Shown: piece by piece, positions 53,201-64,000 of the stretch | How the letters are laid out: each line of letters starts with the position of its first letter | Numbering within the stretch: the stretch's first letter is position 1 | Source: Ridgeia piscesae | Taxonomy: Eukaryota; Annelida; Polychaeta; Sabellida; Siboglinidae | Direction: 5' to 3' | DNA length: 64,000 nucleotides | NCBI GenBank assembly: GCA_025642075.2 | Contig: JAODUO010000619.1 | Coordinates: forward strand, 1-64,000 | Notes under the pieces: generated by a model | Told to the model about the DNA's origin: nothing | The model's database searches: none | Seen by the model: the letters and a program-made list of their open reading frames with translations, nothing else | Made by a program: the position numbers and the translations under genes

Positions 53201-56200
53201 ATCTGACTGTAGCAAATTTAAATATATTATTTTGCATTAATTGCAGACTGGCACCACGATCAAAAAATGTAATTTAACCCTGCAAATACTTATCATAAAA
53301 TATGATGAGATATAATTTTATTGCCAAATGAACTCTTTATTGTAATAAAATTATACTATCTCTTTTATGTTGGATAATCATAATGATATTATTAGCTGAA
53401 CATCATCCAATAAAAAGGAAAAACAAATGCACTATCCTCCTCTCAAATAATGACTGAGTGGGAAAATGTTATCAACATCGTTTTAGGCTGGCCAATGCTG
53501 CTACAATTGCCACCAGCAATGGTGGATTTTTCACATAAAAAACCATTCAAAGTTGTTCTAACTAATCTAGTATAATGACCATATTCTTTATTCTTGAATA
53601 TCGTCAATTGTTTTGTCAAAACATAGATGCAATAACATAGATAATCTGAATCTGAACATTTGAATCTGGAAAGTTCTTCGACACAAACGTCTTGTTGTTT
53701 ACTTCTGCTCCGGCGCAGTTTTTGAAAACTTGGTTCTGCTTCGCTGGACCTGCACTACCCTCATATTTATTTTTCACAGATTGGGCAAAGAACAGAGCTT
53801 TCTAATTAGTAACACGTATGCAGGGGATGCGTACATTCGCCATGGAAGACATAGCAAACCACCCAGATTTGGGCACCAACTTTTTAACATTTTGTCCGCC
53901 TGTGTGTAACTAGCAATCATTCTGTCTGCTCATCTTGAAAAATCTGTCCCCTATCTGTCGCGGGCTGATTAATTGGCAATGGCTGGTTGCAGACTCGCAG
54001 GTTAACTTTGTGTTTTCTCTACTTATAATCGCAACCTTAGACTGTGTAAATATATAAGAGGTGCAGAAAAGTCTGCATGACGTCGCTCAAGTCGAACCTT
54101 GGTCTTGCAAAGTGACTGGCATATCGGTAGTAGCATATTTTATTGGCTGGCATATTTTATTTACAATGTTTGGGCCAATAAATTTTAGGGTGGTCCAGTA
54201 ACTTCAAATCTATTAGCCAGTGGATACAAAACCTTAATGTCAAGGCCTGATATTGTCCATGGCTCAAAGATTTTCTTATTTTGTAAGAAATTCACGTACA
54301 TGACCAAGAGTCATTGCTGTTAGGTTGAAATAGTTTACTTTTCACAAATTAAGCTCCAAACTAAGTGAACTAAAAACCGATCTGGTCATTATGACCAAAG
54401 TTGGGTATTCCGACTAAAAATGGAGCATTTCAACACCATGTTGGTGCATTGCAACTAAATGGTTAATGTATTGTGACAAGTGGTTGGGGCATTGCAATTA
54501 GACGGCTGGTGCATTGCAACTGGTGATTCAGGCAGAGGTGCATTCTTCTGGCACATGGTGTAGAATTTTTAAATTGAATTAGTGATTCAATTAAAAGATG
54601 AAATTGCGATTGTACACACGTCATACAGTAAAAGCGATTTATAATAGGGCATACAATGTTAATGGTTACTTGTCATTGAAAGAGCAATATCCAAGATAAG
54701 TTTTAGAATAACACAACATTGTACACAATTTTATTTAATAAAAATGGAATCACTTCCCAACAAATTGTCAATAAATTTGGGGTAATTGGTGATTGCATTT
54801 GAAGGTTGTAAATACACAATGTTTACGTATTGGTAGCCATAGTCACATAAATAAATGTTTTAAGATAATTATGTATGAGTTTTTTACAAGTACTATTTAT
54901 ACCTTATCTCAATGTATTTATTTGCAGAGTTTGGCACACATCTAGCTGAGTTCACAGTAGACGCACAGGTGGCACTTGCTGTACGACAGTTGGCATCAGT
55001 CCTTCTAAAGCAATATGTTGAGGCACACTGGTCGCAACATTCGGAAAAGTTTCGAGCTCCAGAAACGTCCGAGGCGGCAAGTATATAATGTCACACAGGA
55101 GGGATTGTTTACAGTTTTCTTATTACCCAACTACAAAATGCAGTCATTTTATGGTGATTGCTACAGCTATTTTTAGATTTATTAATGTTTGTTTTACAGT
55201 TTCTTAATTACGTAGATTTTTTTGTCTATTTTTTTAAGATATACATGTTAAGTTTGTTTTAATATCATAAACACATGGTATAATTTGTATGTAATTTCTG
55301 TGTTGTTTTACCACTCTTCTTTATGTGTCTGAAATAAATGCACTGTCGAGGATGTCAGTTTTAAAAGCCAGGTATTTTACGAATGCCCTATAGGCAAAAG
55401 AGGCAATTCGGCAGATCCTGCCTCTGGGACTTAAGGAGTCGATCAGCAAGGTGCGGTCGAGTGTTGCATATGCTGTCTCAGCCATAGCCCACTGGGACTG
55501 GCCCGAGGCGTGGCCCGGCCTCTTCCAGATCCTCATGGAGGCCCTCACTACAGGCAACAGTGATGCCGTCCATGGGGCAATGAGGGTCCTGACAGGTGGG
55601 CTTCATTATATCAAAAGCAAGATTTTTTATGTAAAATACTCTTCGTCAAATGTGTGATAAAGTCATGGGTTCCGTTAAAAAAACGCTCTCCAAATACACT
55701 GCATATGTTTCTTAAATTCAGCCTAAAAAGTGTCTGTGTTTTTAATATATAAAATGTTGACAATATGTAGAACTGCTACATTGTGGAGAAGCTGGTTAGG
55801 TTAGGTATGGATTTACTAATATTTAAGATCCTAAAATGAGCCATCTTTGTAATGTAATAGGTAATATCGCTTTACAAGATCTTAGAAATTAAGGTGTCAT
55901 GATAAAATCACTAGTTAGTGTAAAGTATATAATCATTTGTACACTCTGTTTTTGGTCTTTTGGATAACCATCCACAAAACGACTGATTTTATCAACTTCA
56001 TGACAACAATGAGAATTTGTTTTTGAAAGTTGACCGTTGCATGTAGCAGAGCTAAAATAAATGAAGCACATGACAATGTAGTTCATTTCTTACCTGCCTT
56101 GTAGAATTCTGCCGTGAGGTGACGGACATGCAGGTATCCCAGGTGGCGCCAGTGATCCTGCCGGAGATGTACAAAATATTTACACAGGCCGAGGTGAGAT

Positions 56201-59200
56201 CCGCCAGAATTCTGGGGTTTAACCAGTCATAAATGTTTGCCCCATACTGTTTTTTGCAGAACCCTTTAACAATTACTGAGATTTGACAGTTACGGTTTGT
56301 GATGATTTTGGAAGAAATTTTTTCCTCCCAGAAAATGTGTAATTTTCACATTTATAATATATAATTTTACATGTATATTTATTTAACTTATCATGAATAC
56401 AAAGGTAACAACATTCACACCTAATCCAAAGTAAACGTTTTGTACACTGTATAGGATCTGTAGGTAAGTTCTAATGTAGTATATCAATTATCTGTTTTCA
56501 AAGTTATTTACAAATTTGCCTATACAATGTTTTTTAATTGCAACTGCAAGATGCATCAATGCACGCATACGTAACGATAGTGCCTATATTTCATTATACC
56601 ACACAATTACGATTGGTAACATTGAATGGACGACACATCATTTCTAAACTAGTTACACATGTGCTAACCTCAACTATTTTTTGACCCTAACCCATAACAA
56701 AAACAAATTATAGTGTATTTCATCAAAATGGAACATCGTTTGCATTGAAGATTATTGTTTTCTGTAATACATTTGGTGAATCTCAGAACATTGGTTTAAT
56801 TTTATCTGATAAAATGTGTAACAATAATAATTGTATCTTTATTGCAAATTCTTACTTGCATGGTACATGTTTCTTTATAGACTTTGGACTGTGACATTGT
56901 GAGTTATTTGCCAATTTTCTAGTTTCTTTGTTATGTTGATATTCATTAGTTATTAAAAATAAATAAAGTGGACACAGTAATTTCCTTTAGTTTATAAACC
57001 CCAAATGATATCAAAGCTACAAACCTAGAGTGTAGATTAAACCTCTTAGGCAGCTGATTCTGTGACAGGTAAATATTTTATGTTTAAATGTATGTGACAA
57101 CATTTTGCAGTGTAAGTAAAACATAACATCAGTTTCTGTGTAATGTACAGTTACTGTACAATGTACATTAGTTGTATCCATAAACAACAAGGATATTGCC
57201 TGAAGGTTCTAGTCATGAAACAGTTTGGTTGAAAACCTGCTCTGATTATCATAGTTATCTTGTTTGTTGATAACACCATCACGTAAGCTGTTTTGAAGTT
57301 ATGTTGACTTTGACTTAATGGTTATATCTAATAACTGGTGAGTTATAATGTTTAAGGGTTTAAATGCATTCATGGCGAACACTTTGATATACAGTAGAAC
57401 TCCTCATGAACGACCACCCTCAATTACGACCACCCGCTTTTTACGACTGTTTTTTCATTGACGGAATGTCTATGCTATATAAACGTTCCCTTACCAACGA
57501 CCACCCGGCAGACGCGACCAATGACCATGGCAATTTGAATTTTACCCCTGACGAACGACCATCCGATAGGTGGCCAGCACATTTTTTAACCTAAATATCA
57601 CAATGAACTCTCATTAAACGCATGATTAACGCGCACGGACGTGCATAATGCCGTAAAAACAGCCGCTAGAATTTCCTCACATATCTTATATTTTTATAAA
57701 CACACACTATGTTATAAAATTAAATCACTTACATTATTGAAACATATAAAATTCATGAAACAAACTCGCGCAAGAACTCGCCGGCAAGACATCATGGCGG
57801 ATATGGTCACCATCGGTGGCTATGCGTAACTCTGTGATTAAATATCCATATTGTGTATGACTAATGTTTAGAAACTATAATTAAAGTTTAGAAACTTAGG
57901 CTAAGTTTTAAGTTAGTTTAGGATAAAACCGTAATCCAGATTTAGTGACATCGCGATAAAATATCGACGTAACGCCACGGTAATCTACGGCCTGTGCGTA
58001 AAATCCGCAGGCGATGTCGACTTTAGTTTAGCACGATTTTGATTTGTGAATTTTATTCTTCACAGCAATTTAAATGATTTAATTTTATGACCTAGCATAT
58101 GTATATGTAATATGAGTTATTATGTATATGTAATATGAGGAGGTTTTGTGGCTGTAAGAGGTCATTTTCATGATTAGATCAGAAAGTAAAAGATCGTTTT
58201 GTGGCGCTGGAAAGAACAACAAAATGGCGACCGCGGTGCGATTACCCAGACGCCGTGAGGTGGCAGCACTTTTTAACCCCTCAGACCGAATTTGAAATAA
58301 ATTAAATGGGAATACTTTTTATCAGATATAATAAAAAACGATTCAAAATGAGGATACTTTTTATCAGATATTATTTAGAAAAAAAGATTCAAAATTAAAC
58401 TTATACTGAAACATGTCACAAATAAAATAAACAGATTGATTTTGTTGTTGTTAATATGTTATCTCATTTTTAATTGTTTACTTTGTGTATTTTACAACTT
58501 TGTGGTTGTAAGCGCCCCCTAGTGTTGAATGTTGCAAACCCCTCACGAGAGACCACCCCTCTTTTAACACCGCCCCAATCTGATTTGGGGGGGGGCGGTC
58601 TTAAATGAGGGGTTCCACTGTATGCACTACACATTGGCATGGTTTCAAAACATAGTCAGTTACTAGAGAGGTGTATTTTCTGATTAAAGAGGGAAGAATT
58701 GTTTAATCTCCTGTTAAATATTTTATATTAGTTTTCTTTGGGGCCTCAATATGATATATATATGTATATATATGTATATCCTGCTTAACAGTACTGGCTG
58801 GTGTGTTGCTTCTTTTAAATGAGCAACATTAGGCAACCACTGTGCGTGGTTAGAGTAGTTTTATGAGTGTATGATATCTCGATGATGTTTAATTGTAGGT
58901 GTACAGTGTGCGAACGCGCGGCCGGGCCGTTGATATCTTCAACACAATGACTTCTCTCATATCACACATGGCTGAGATGCACAAAGTATGTGGAAAATAA
59001 ATTTATACAAGTGCCTCACAACTTACAGCTTAAAATGTTTATCCACGTGTAGATGCATTTCTTCAATGTCTTGTACTATTTTGATTTCTCTGTGCGCATG
59101 TCATAGTGGCATAATTATACCCTAATGTTACTTTTGTGATCATGAGTTGTTTTCTAGTCACATGATTACCAGTGTCTTTTTCGTCTATCGCAAGTATTAT

Positions 59201-62200
59201 TTCTGTTTGTAGAATGTAGCCAGGCAACTGTTGTTTCCTGTGCTGCCTCAATTCACTGAGGCATTTGTGCAGGCACTTCGGGTACCAGACGGTGTCACCT
59301 CTGACAGTGGACTCAAGATGGAGATACTCAAGGTACAGTGTCATAGTTCACCTTCATTTAGTGGGTACACAGTGGTGCTGGTTGCATTTGCTGTCAGCAT
59401 GGAAAATATATTGTTATTTAATCTTTGAATTGGACTAAAAAGATGCTGAAACGCTTGAAAGACCCCTTCGCAAACATAAGAACATACCATTTAGAGGAAA
59501 TTTGATCATTCCACACCGTGCTGTTTAAATGCATTACTGTTTTAATGTTTGAATTTAGTTTCATTTTTTATTTCAAACATGCATATAAATGACTTGTTGA
59601 TATAGATTACGCCTACCAGATCTAACAGGGCACCACAATCTTGTTTTTACACAGTAATTATGTCTATTAATGAAGTTATTCAGAACAAAATTGACATTGA
59701 TTAGATAGGAAAGAGCCCAACCAAATGCACCTCGAGTGTAACGGCTGCGACCAGAGCCAATGATGTCAAAGTCTGACAAAGTATTTAATCCATTTTATCC
59801 TGAAGCTAGTGCAGACGAATTGCAGCCAGTTCCTGATCAGTTCCTCAAACCAATCTGTCGGCATAAAAAAATTACAGGACTTCATGTAAAATGGACATAA
59901 CTTTATTATTTCTCAATCAATTTTTAAATGTGATATACCTTTAGAAAGTAGATAAAATAAACTATCAAGTCGCATCGACAAACTCATAGTTTTATCATAT
60001 ATATTATATGTGGCATATGCCAAAATATGCCCAATAAATTCAAACCTATGTTGAGGTTTGTCACATTACTTTTCACCTGACATTTTTGGCATGAAGGAGC
60101 AACATGTCAATGAGCAAGTTGAGTTTATTTTATGCATTAGTCTCTGCTGAAAATAAACATACAACTTGTCCACATACCTTGGATAACAATCTCATTATGT
60201 AAAATTGTTTGTAATACCCCCATGTCGATTGAATCGCCAACATTGGGCCGCTGAGCGGAATTATGCAAATTTGTGAAAAAATTCTGTCAAAGATGTATAA
60301 TTTTGTGGCTCATTTCTTGTGGCTCATTTCTTATAACTAATAAAGAAGTACTCTAAAGTAACAACTTTGGTCAACATTTCAACGTCACTTTATTTATGAA
60401 GTAGGAAGTAGTAGTAGATGCCGTTGTCGGTTGACCCACTTCGATTGCTTCAAAGTATGTCTTCACGGACAAATGTCGCATCAAATACCATAACCGTCCA
60501 TCTTATATCGTCTATCCACTTGTCTGCCTTCTTTTCATCACCAGTATGAAGTAAATTAGCGGCGTTATCCTTCAAAATACGTCAACATTTAACAGTCTTT
60601 GCGACTCGATGCCAACTTTGATTTCACTTTAGCTTGGGGGTACCCGCTTTGTACTGCAAATACCCAAAGAACAGCACTGATTGGTTGAAAAATATGGGTT
60701 TCCTAGTGATCCCGATATACAGACGTCATTCAGTGTTAACCAGCCAATGGGATTCCAAAACGTCAGAGTGCAGGGAAGCCGTGTCAAGTGCAAACTATGA
60801 CTAGAATCGCATTCCGGATAAAAAGGGTAACTACGACTAGAATATAAAAAATCGGTTAAAATATACCATGGCTCCGTGCTCATCAAATCATGATCACATG
60901 TCCTGTACATGGTATGTTCTTTTGTTTGGACAATCGTTTCAACTCTGGTTTCAATTGAATAAAAAAAGTTTTGTATACACTGTTATTACTGACCGTATTA
61001 ACCATTTCAGTATTTTAGGCCATCTAGCGGCCACACCGTTTGTGACATTTCTGTACGGCAGACCCCAATTTGGGCTTTGGCAATCTTTGCCATTCAAAGC
61101 ATTTTAATTCATAATTATCCACTGTGTGGAGCCACTTGTATACTGTGGCTACACTGAATAAATTACAACAACGATTAAAATGATAATTTATTCAGTGTAG
61201 CCACAGTATACAAGTCGCTCAATAATAGTTTACAGAGATTTTCAAATGTTTTTGAAAATAGATTATCCGAATCTATTGTGGCCACAAGGGTGAAAGGCAG
61301 TGTTTTGACTGGTGATTTGTGATCATATGTTTTCAAAGGTTTATTTGATAGTTTTGATGAAGAAACTATATCGTATGATGACGTTCGAAACTGTGATGAT
61401 GACAAACTTGGCAATGAAACTGACCATGAAATGGGAGCATTTCTCATCGATACTTGGATGCCAGTGATGATGAAACTGACAGCGTGAACCTGGAGGAAGA
61501 GCTGCCTACGGCTCATATTAGTCATCATTATCATGCTTTCCAAAATATATAAAATCCCGATTCCTAATATGCGTATTTGGTTCTAAAATCCTGACTTGAA
61601 ATTATGTAAATTTTGCTGCACATTCGCTGAGAATACAATACTCAGTGGTCACTGCAGATCAGGACTGTAGGACTGAAATGGTTAATCATTCTGTTACCAA
61701 ACATAGCAACTGTTCTACTGAATGCAACATCTCATGATCCTGTTCCTGTTAACCCTTTCTCTCCAGGCTCTCACAACCCTCATGAAGAACTACCCGTCTC
61801 AGATGGGTCAGTGGCTGGCACAGATCCTCCCACCGGTGTGGGACACGTTTATGCAGAGCAGTCAGGTGTATCCTTTCACAATACCTTCTATAATGACAGC
61901 TGTGTGGGCATATGGTGACACAGTGTTAAGTGTCAAGTTTTTATAGACATTTAGCTATGTATAATGACTGGGTCAGTTAGCTAGAACACAATGTCTGCAA
62001 TTTGTTATGGGAATTCCAGTGCAGTCAAATGCTTTGTATTTTGTGACAATCTACATATGCCATATTTTATGTAGATTTTGTTAATGTCATGATTGTGGTT
62101 TCATGTGCTGTAAATTGGAGGCTAACGATAGATTCCATTACGATAGATTACTACCATCACTGGATGATGCATCAATTATGAGTCTAATCTTATGCTAAAA

Positions 62201-63692
62201 TAATTTATATGGGTGAACAAACAGGCGTGACACCACCCCTTTCACTTGCTTTCCTTTCTACGTGAGAGCCTCGGTTTCATTTATTTCAATGGACATATTC
62301 ATGTGTGGTTAAAATAAACGTAAATTGTTTTAAAATACATGCTCGCCTCGATGGTACTAATTTATTGTGTATGACTGCACAAAGGCTTTGCATGTAGAGA
62401 GATTTCTGCCAAATGTCCGATGCAGCATGGTGGTTTTTGTTGATTCTTCTAAGCTGTACACTTACGTTAGCTGCCCTAATTCTGTCACAAGATACGTACG
62501 GACAGTGGTAAATGGCACCGAGGAGGCGGACAATCCCGTTGATTCTGACGGTGAGTTGACAGCTTTCCAGGACTTCATTCACATGTTTATGGTGGAACCT
62601 CTAAAACCTCTGCTGCATTCAGCACACCAGAAACAAAATCACTTGTGTTCTCACATTTCAGAGAGCATATATGAAATAAATGTACTTGTATTCATAGAAA
62701 TGTGATCAGTCATGGAATTTCTGCACCTTTAAATGCCGAAAACCATGATGGTGAAATCTAATAGCTGTAACGATGACAGTCGGTCAAATAGCAGGTTGTT
62801 TACAAGTGCAGTCACTTAGAGTGATGCAGTTACTTGCATAAATACCAACATTTGCTTATTAAAAAAGTTTAATTTAGTTTAATTAGCGTTAAGTAAACAT
62901 TCCTACCCAAGTCACTCGTGAAACCATCTAAAAGATGGCAGTTTCTCTGTAACCTGTCAGACGGTAATAGTGGACTTAAGTACTGATGTTCTTAATATAA
63001 ACTTAACATTTGCAAACTTAAATTTGAACCACTTCAATGTCTTGACCACTGCCAATGCCATCAAAATAGTGATGCAAGTTTCTAATTTGTATACTGAGAA
63101 AACTAGTTTTATGTTATTCTTCCAACCTGGCCATTTTTATGAGTTCCATTGGACTGAATCGTTGCAGGGGAGGTGATGGGTTTTGAGAACCTCATCTTTG
63201 GCACATTTGAGTTCATTCACGCGATGATCGACTCGAGCAAGTTTCGCAGCACTGTCAAGAAATCAATGCACGAAGTCGTCTACTGCATAATCGTCTACAT
63301 GCAGATGACAGAGGATCAGGTAACGTGGCATATCTGTAGCAAACCAACGCTTCGGCCCTTTGTCGCCTGAAAATATCTCTATGTAGTAACGACAATGTAT
63401 TTATGATGTAATCATGTTGGTTGAATTTATTTGACAATGACGTAATTATAGAAGAGTGTAAATTGGCCACGTGAGACTAAAACTACTGTATGTGTGACTT
63501 GGAGAAACTTTTGGGAGTGCTGTGGTCATGCTCGAGTTGTGTTTGTTTTCTGTTAGTCTGTGGTCAGTGAACCGTGACCATTGTTTATTGTAGGTGAACC
63601 TGTGGTCAGTGAACCCTGACCAGTTTGTTGAGGATGAGGACGATGACACATTCTCTTATTCTGTCCGCATATCTGCACAAGATCTCCTCCTG
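50268..63692 (+). CDS. IPO9: Importin-9, first ten exons, 3' end beyond the window
   Basis: Importin-9 is an importin-beta family carrier built of HEAT repeats that binds RanGTP and brings histones (H2A-H2B), ribosomal proteins and actin into the nucleus. Exons: 50268-50400, 54928-55076, 55394-55595, 56105-56193, 58899-58985, 59213-59332, 61767-61865, 62454-62550, 63168-63319, 63594-63692; 1227 nt, 409 codons, all phases consistent (human protein is about 1040 aa). Seen: the importin-beta N-terminal block ([20 protein letters not shown]), [31 protein letters not shown] [41 protein letters not shown] with [23 protein letters not shown] and the acidic [15 protein letters not shown]. The start ATG has A at -3 and G at +4. 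Exon 2 uses a GC donor. Exon 8 carries about nine extra residues before YVRT, so its acceptor is the least certain. Confidence 0.96.
51190..53080 (+). mobile_element. L2/Rex1-like LINE, plus strand, EN and start of RT, 3' truncated
   Basis: Endonuclease: [144 protein letters not shown] and [17 protein letters not shown]. It ends before RT motif A with no 3' tail. Several stops and frameshifts make it inactive. The endonuclease block (DTAAV...GDFN...SDH) and the CADQL/FTDI string are typical of the L2/Rex1 branch. It lies in IPO9 intron 1. Confidence 0.85.
53090..54920. other. IPO9 intron 1, remaining part
   Basis: AT-rich. A degenerate tandem of about 30-bp units around GGTGCATTGCAACTA lies at 54440-54545. 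No gene or clear transposon was recognised. Confidence 0.5.
54928..55076 (+). CDS. IPO9: IPO9 exon 2, ending at a GC donor
   Basis: After TTTGCAG the exon reads EFGTHLAEF to PETSEA. Joining to exon 3 ([10 protein letters not shown]) in phase requires a splice at GAGGCG/GCAAGT, that is a GC-AG intron whose donor otherwise fits the consensus. No GT donor in phase lies nearby. Confidence 0.85.
57392..58620. mobile_element. TA-flanked pogo/Tigger-like non-autonomous element
   Basis: Flanked by TA dinucleotides (57390-57391 and 58621-58622). The termini are imperfect inverted repeats: CAGTAGAACTCCTCATGAAC at the left and, as complement, CAGTGGAACCCCTCATTTAA at the right, followed on both sides by GACC(A/G)CC(A/C)C-type subterminal repeats. 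Length is 1229 bp with no transposase-like frame. TA duplication with CAGT ends and these subterminal repeats matches the pogo/Tigger branch of Tc1-mariner. Located in IPO9 intron 4. Confidence 0.8.
59789..60855. mobile_element. piggyBac-like non-autonomous element, copy 2
   Basis: Same family and orientation as 31196-32311, with TTAA at 59785-59788 and 60856-60859. The left end is TCCATTTTATCC and the right end has decayed (AAAAAATCGG), so it is an older or more degraded copy. Relative to copy 1 it lacks about 70 bp near 60405. Located in IPO9 intron 6. Confidence 0.8.
61002..61681. mobile_element. Second TTAA-flanked element family with internal hairpin
   Basis: TTAA at 60998-61001 and 61682-61685; the ends are 10-bp inverted repeats CCATTTCAGT and ACTGAAATGG. 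At 680 bp it contains a long hairpin (61129-61215) and an acidic open stretch on the + strand near 61335-61480 ([31 protein letters not shown]) resembling the acidic N-terminal region of piggyBac-type transposases. Probably an internally deleted derivative of an autonomous element. Confidence 0.75.
61129..61215. repeat. 32-bp inverted repeat (hairpin) within the TTAA element
   Basis: ACTTGTATACTGTGGCTACA, continuing CTGAATAAATTA, is followed after an 18-bp loop by its perfect complement. A stem this long would fold stably in single-stranded DNA or RNA. Confidence 0.9.
63556..63630. repeat. Short tandem duplication across an IPO9 exon boundary
   Basis: CTGTGGTCAGTGAACC at about 63558 in the intron is repeated at about 63600 inside exon 10, 42 bp later. 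The intron copy reads GTGACCATTGTTTATTG, passing into the functional acceptor. Confidence 0.8.
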
Positions 63693-64000
63693 GTAGGTGG
63701 CGCTAGTGTCAACAGTTTCAGAAACAAACTGGACACTCCTCTGTGATACAGCTTAAACAGATGTGCTCAACAACTTTGACCAAAGTCATATTTCAGCTGT
63801 TCTAAAAGATTCAGCAATGCACAATTTGATCTCTCTTAATCTGTTTTTTTAACATAATCTTCTTTCTCAGATGACGGATTTACTTTCATCTGCAAAATAT
63901 GCCTTCATATTATCTCGTGTATTTTGATTGAATTTTCACATAGTTAAATTTTATTTTCAAAGTGTTGCTCAGACTTGTTTATGTGCCATGTTTTATGTCC

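Overview
This is a 64 kb window of an animal nuclear genome, with long AT-rich introns, GT-AG splice sites, several non-LTR retrotransposon (LINE) remnants, TTAA- and TA-flanked DNA transposons and very long microsatellites. Gene structure and repeat content fit a marine invertebrate (lophotrochozoan or invertebrate deuterostome). I cannot fix the phylum from the sequence alone. No bacterial genes, CRISPR arrays, viral genes or convincing tRNA/rRNA genes were seen.

Layout. (1) 0.4-9.4 kb, + strand: extracellular exons of a cadherin. Its EC repeats are built from a two-exon module (163 + 137 nt = 300 nt = 100 aa) that has been tandemly duplicated together with its introns; one intron carries about 1.85 kb of simple repeat. 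(2) 11.2-11.7 kb, - strand: a BTB/POZ-domain exon. (3) 13.2-17.0 kb: two degenerate LINEs lying tail to tail. (4) 17.5-18.9 kb: pentanucleotide satellite, GGGTA then GAGTA. (5) 19.0-22.3 kb: a roughly 3.3 kb imperfect palindrome. Its arms duplicate, in opposite orientation, the end of a repeat-family ORF that carries an HEEADT/SPDTD acidic domain and a Cys-rich tail. (6) 22.7-35.4 kb, + strand: a complete seven-exon gene of the Rlf/ZNF292/ZNF654 family (934 aa reconstructed), with a coding minisatellite and two C2H2 fingers. (7) 39.8-49.9 kb, - strand: a complete ten-exon RPN1 (ribophorin I, oligosaccharyltransferase subunit; 603 aa). (8) 50.3-63.7 kb and beyond, + strand: the first ten exons (409 codons) of IPO9 (importin-9), running off the right edge.

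RPN1 and IPO9 are head to head with 325 bp between their start codons, a likely shared promoter; the Rlf-like gene and RPN1 converge. All three look like housekeeping genes, whereas the left 22 kb is accessory and repeat-rich. Introns hold datable transposon insertions: two copies of a TTAA-flanked piggyBac-like non-autonomous element, a second TTAA-flanked family, a TA-flanked pogo/Tigger-like element, a foldback element with a 12-bp candidate target duplication, and LINE fragments with YVDD or FADD reverse-transcriptase boxes.

The observations most worth following up are the palindromic element, the cadherin exon-module duplication, the TTAA families, a cluster of ten TGACCT motifs in the first intron of the Rlf-like gene, and paired hammerhead-like motifs near 38.5 kb.
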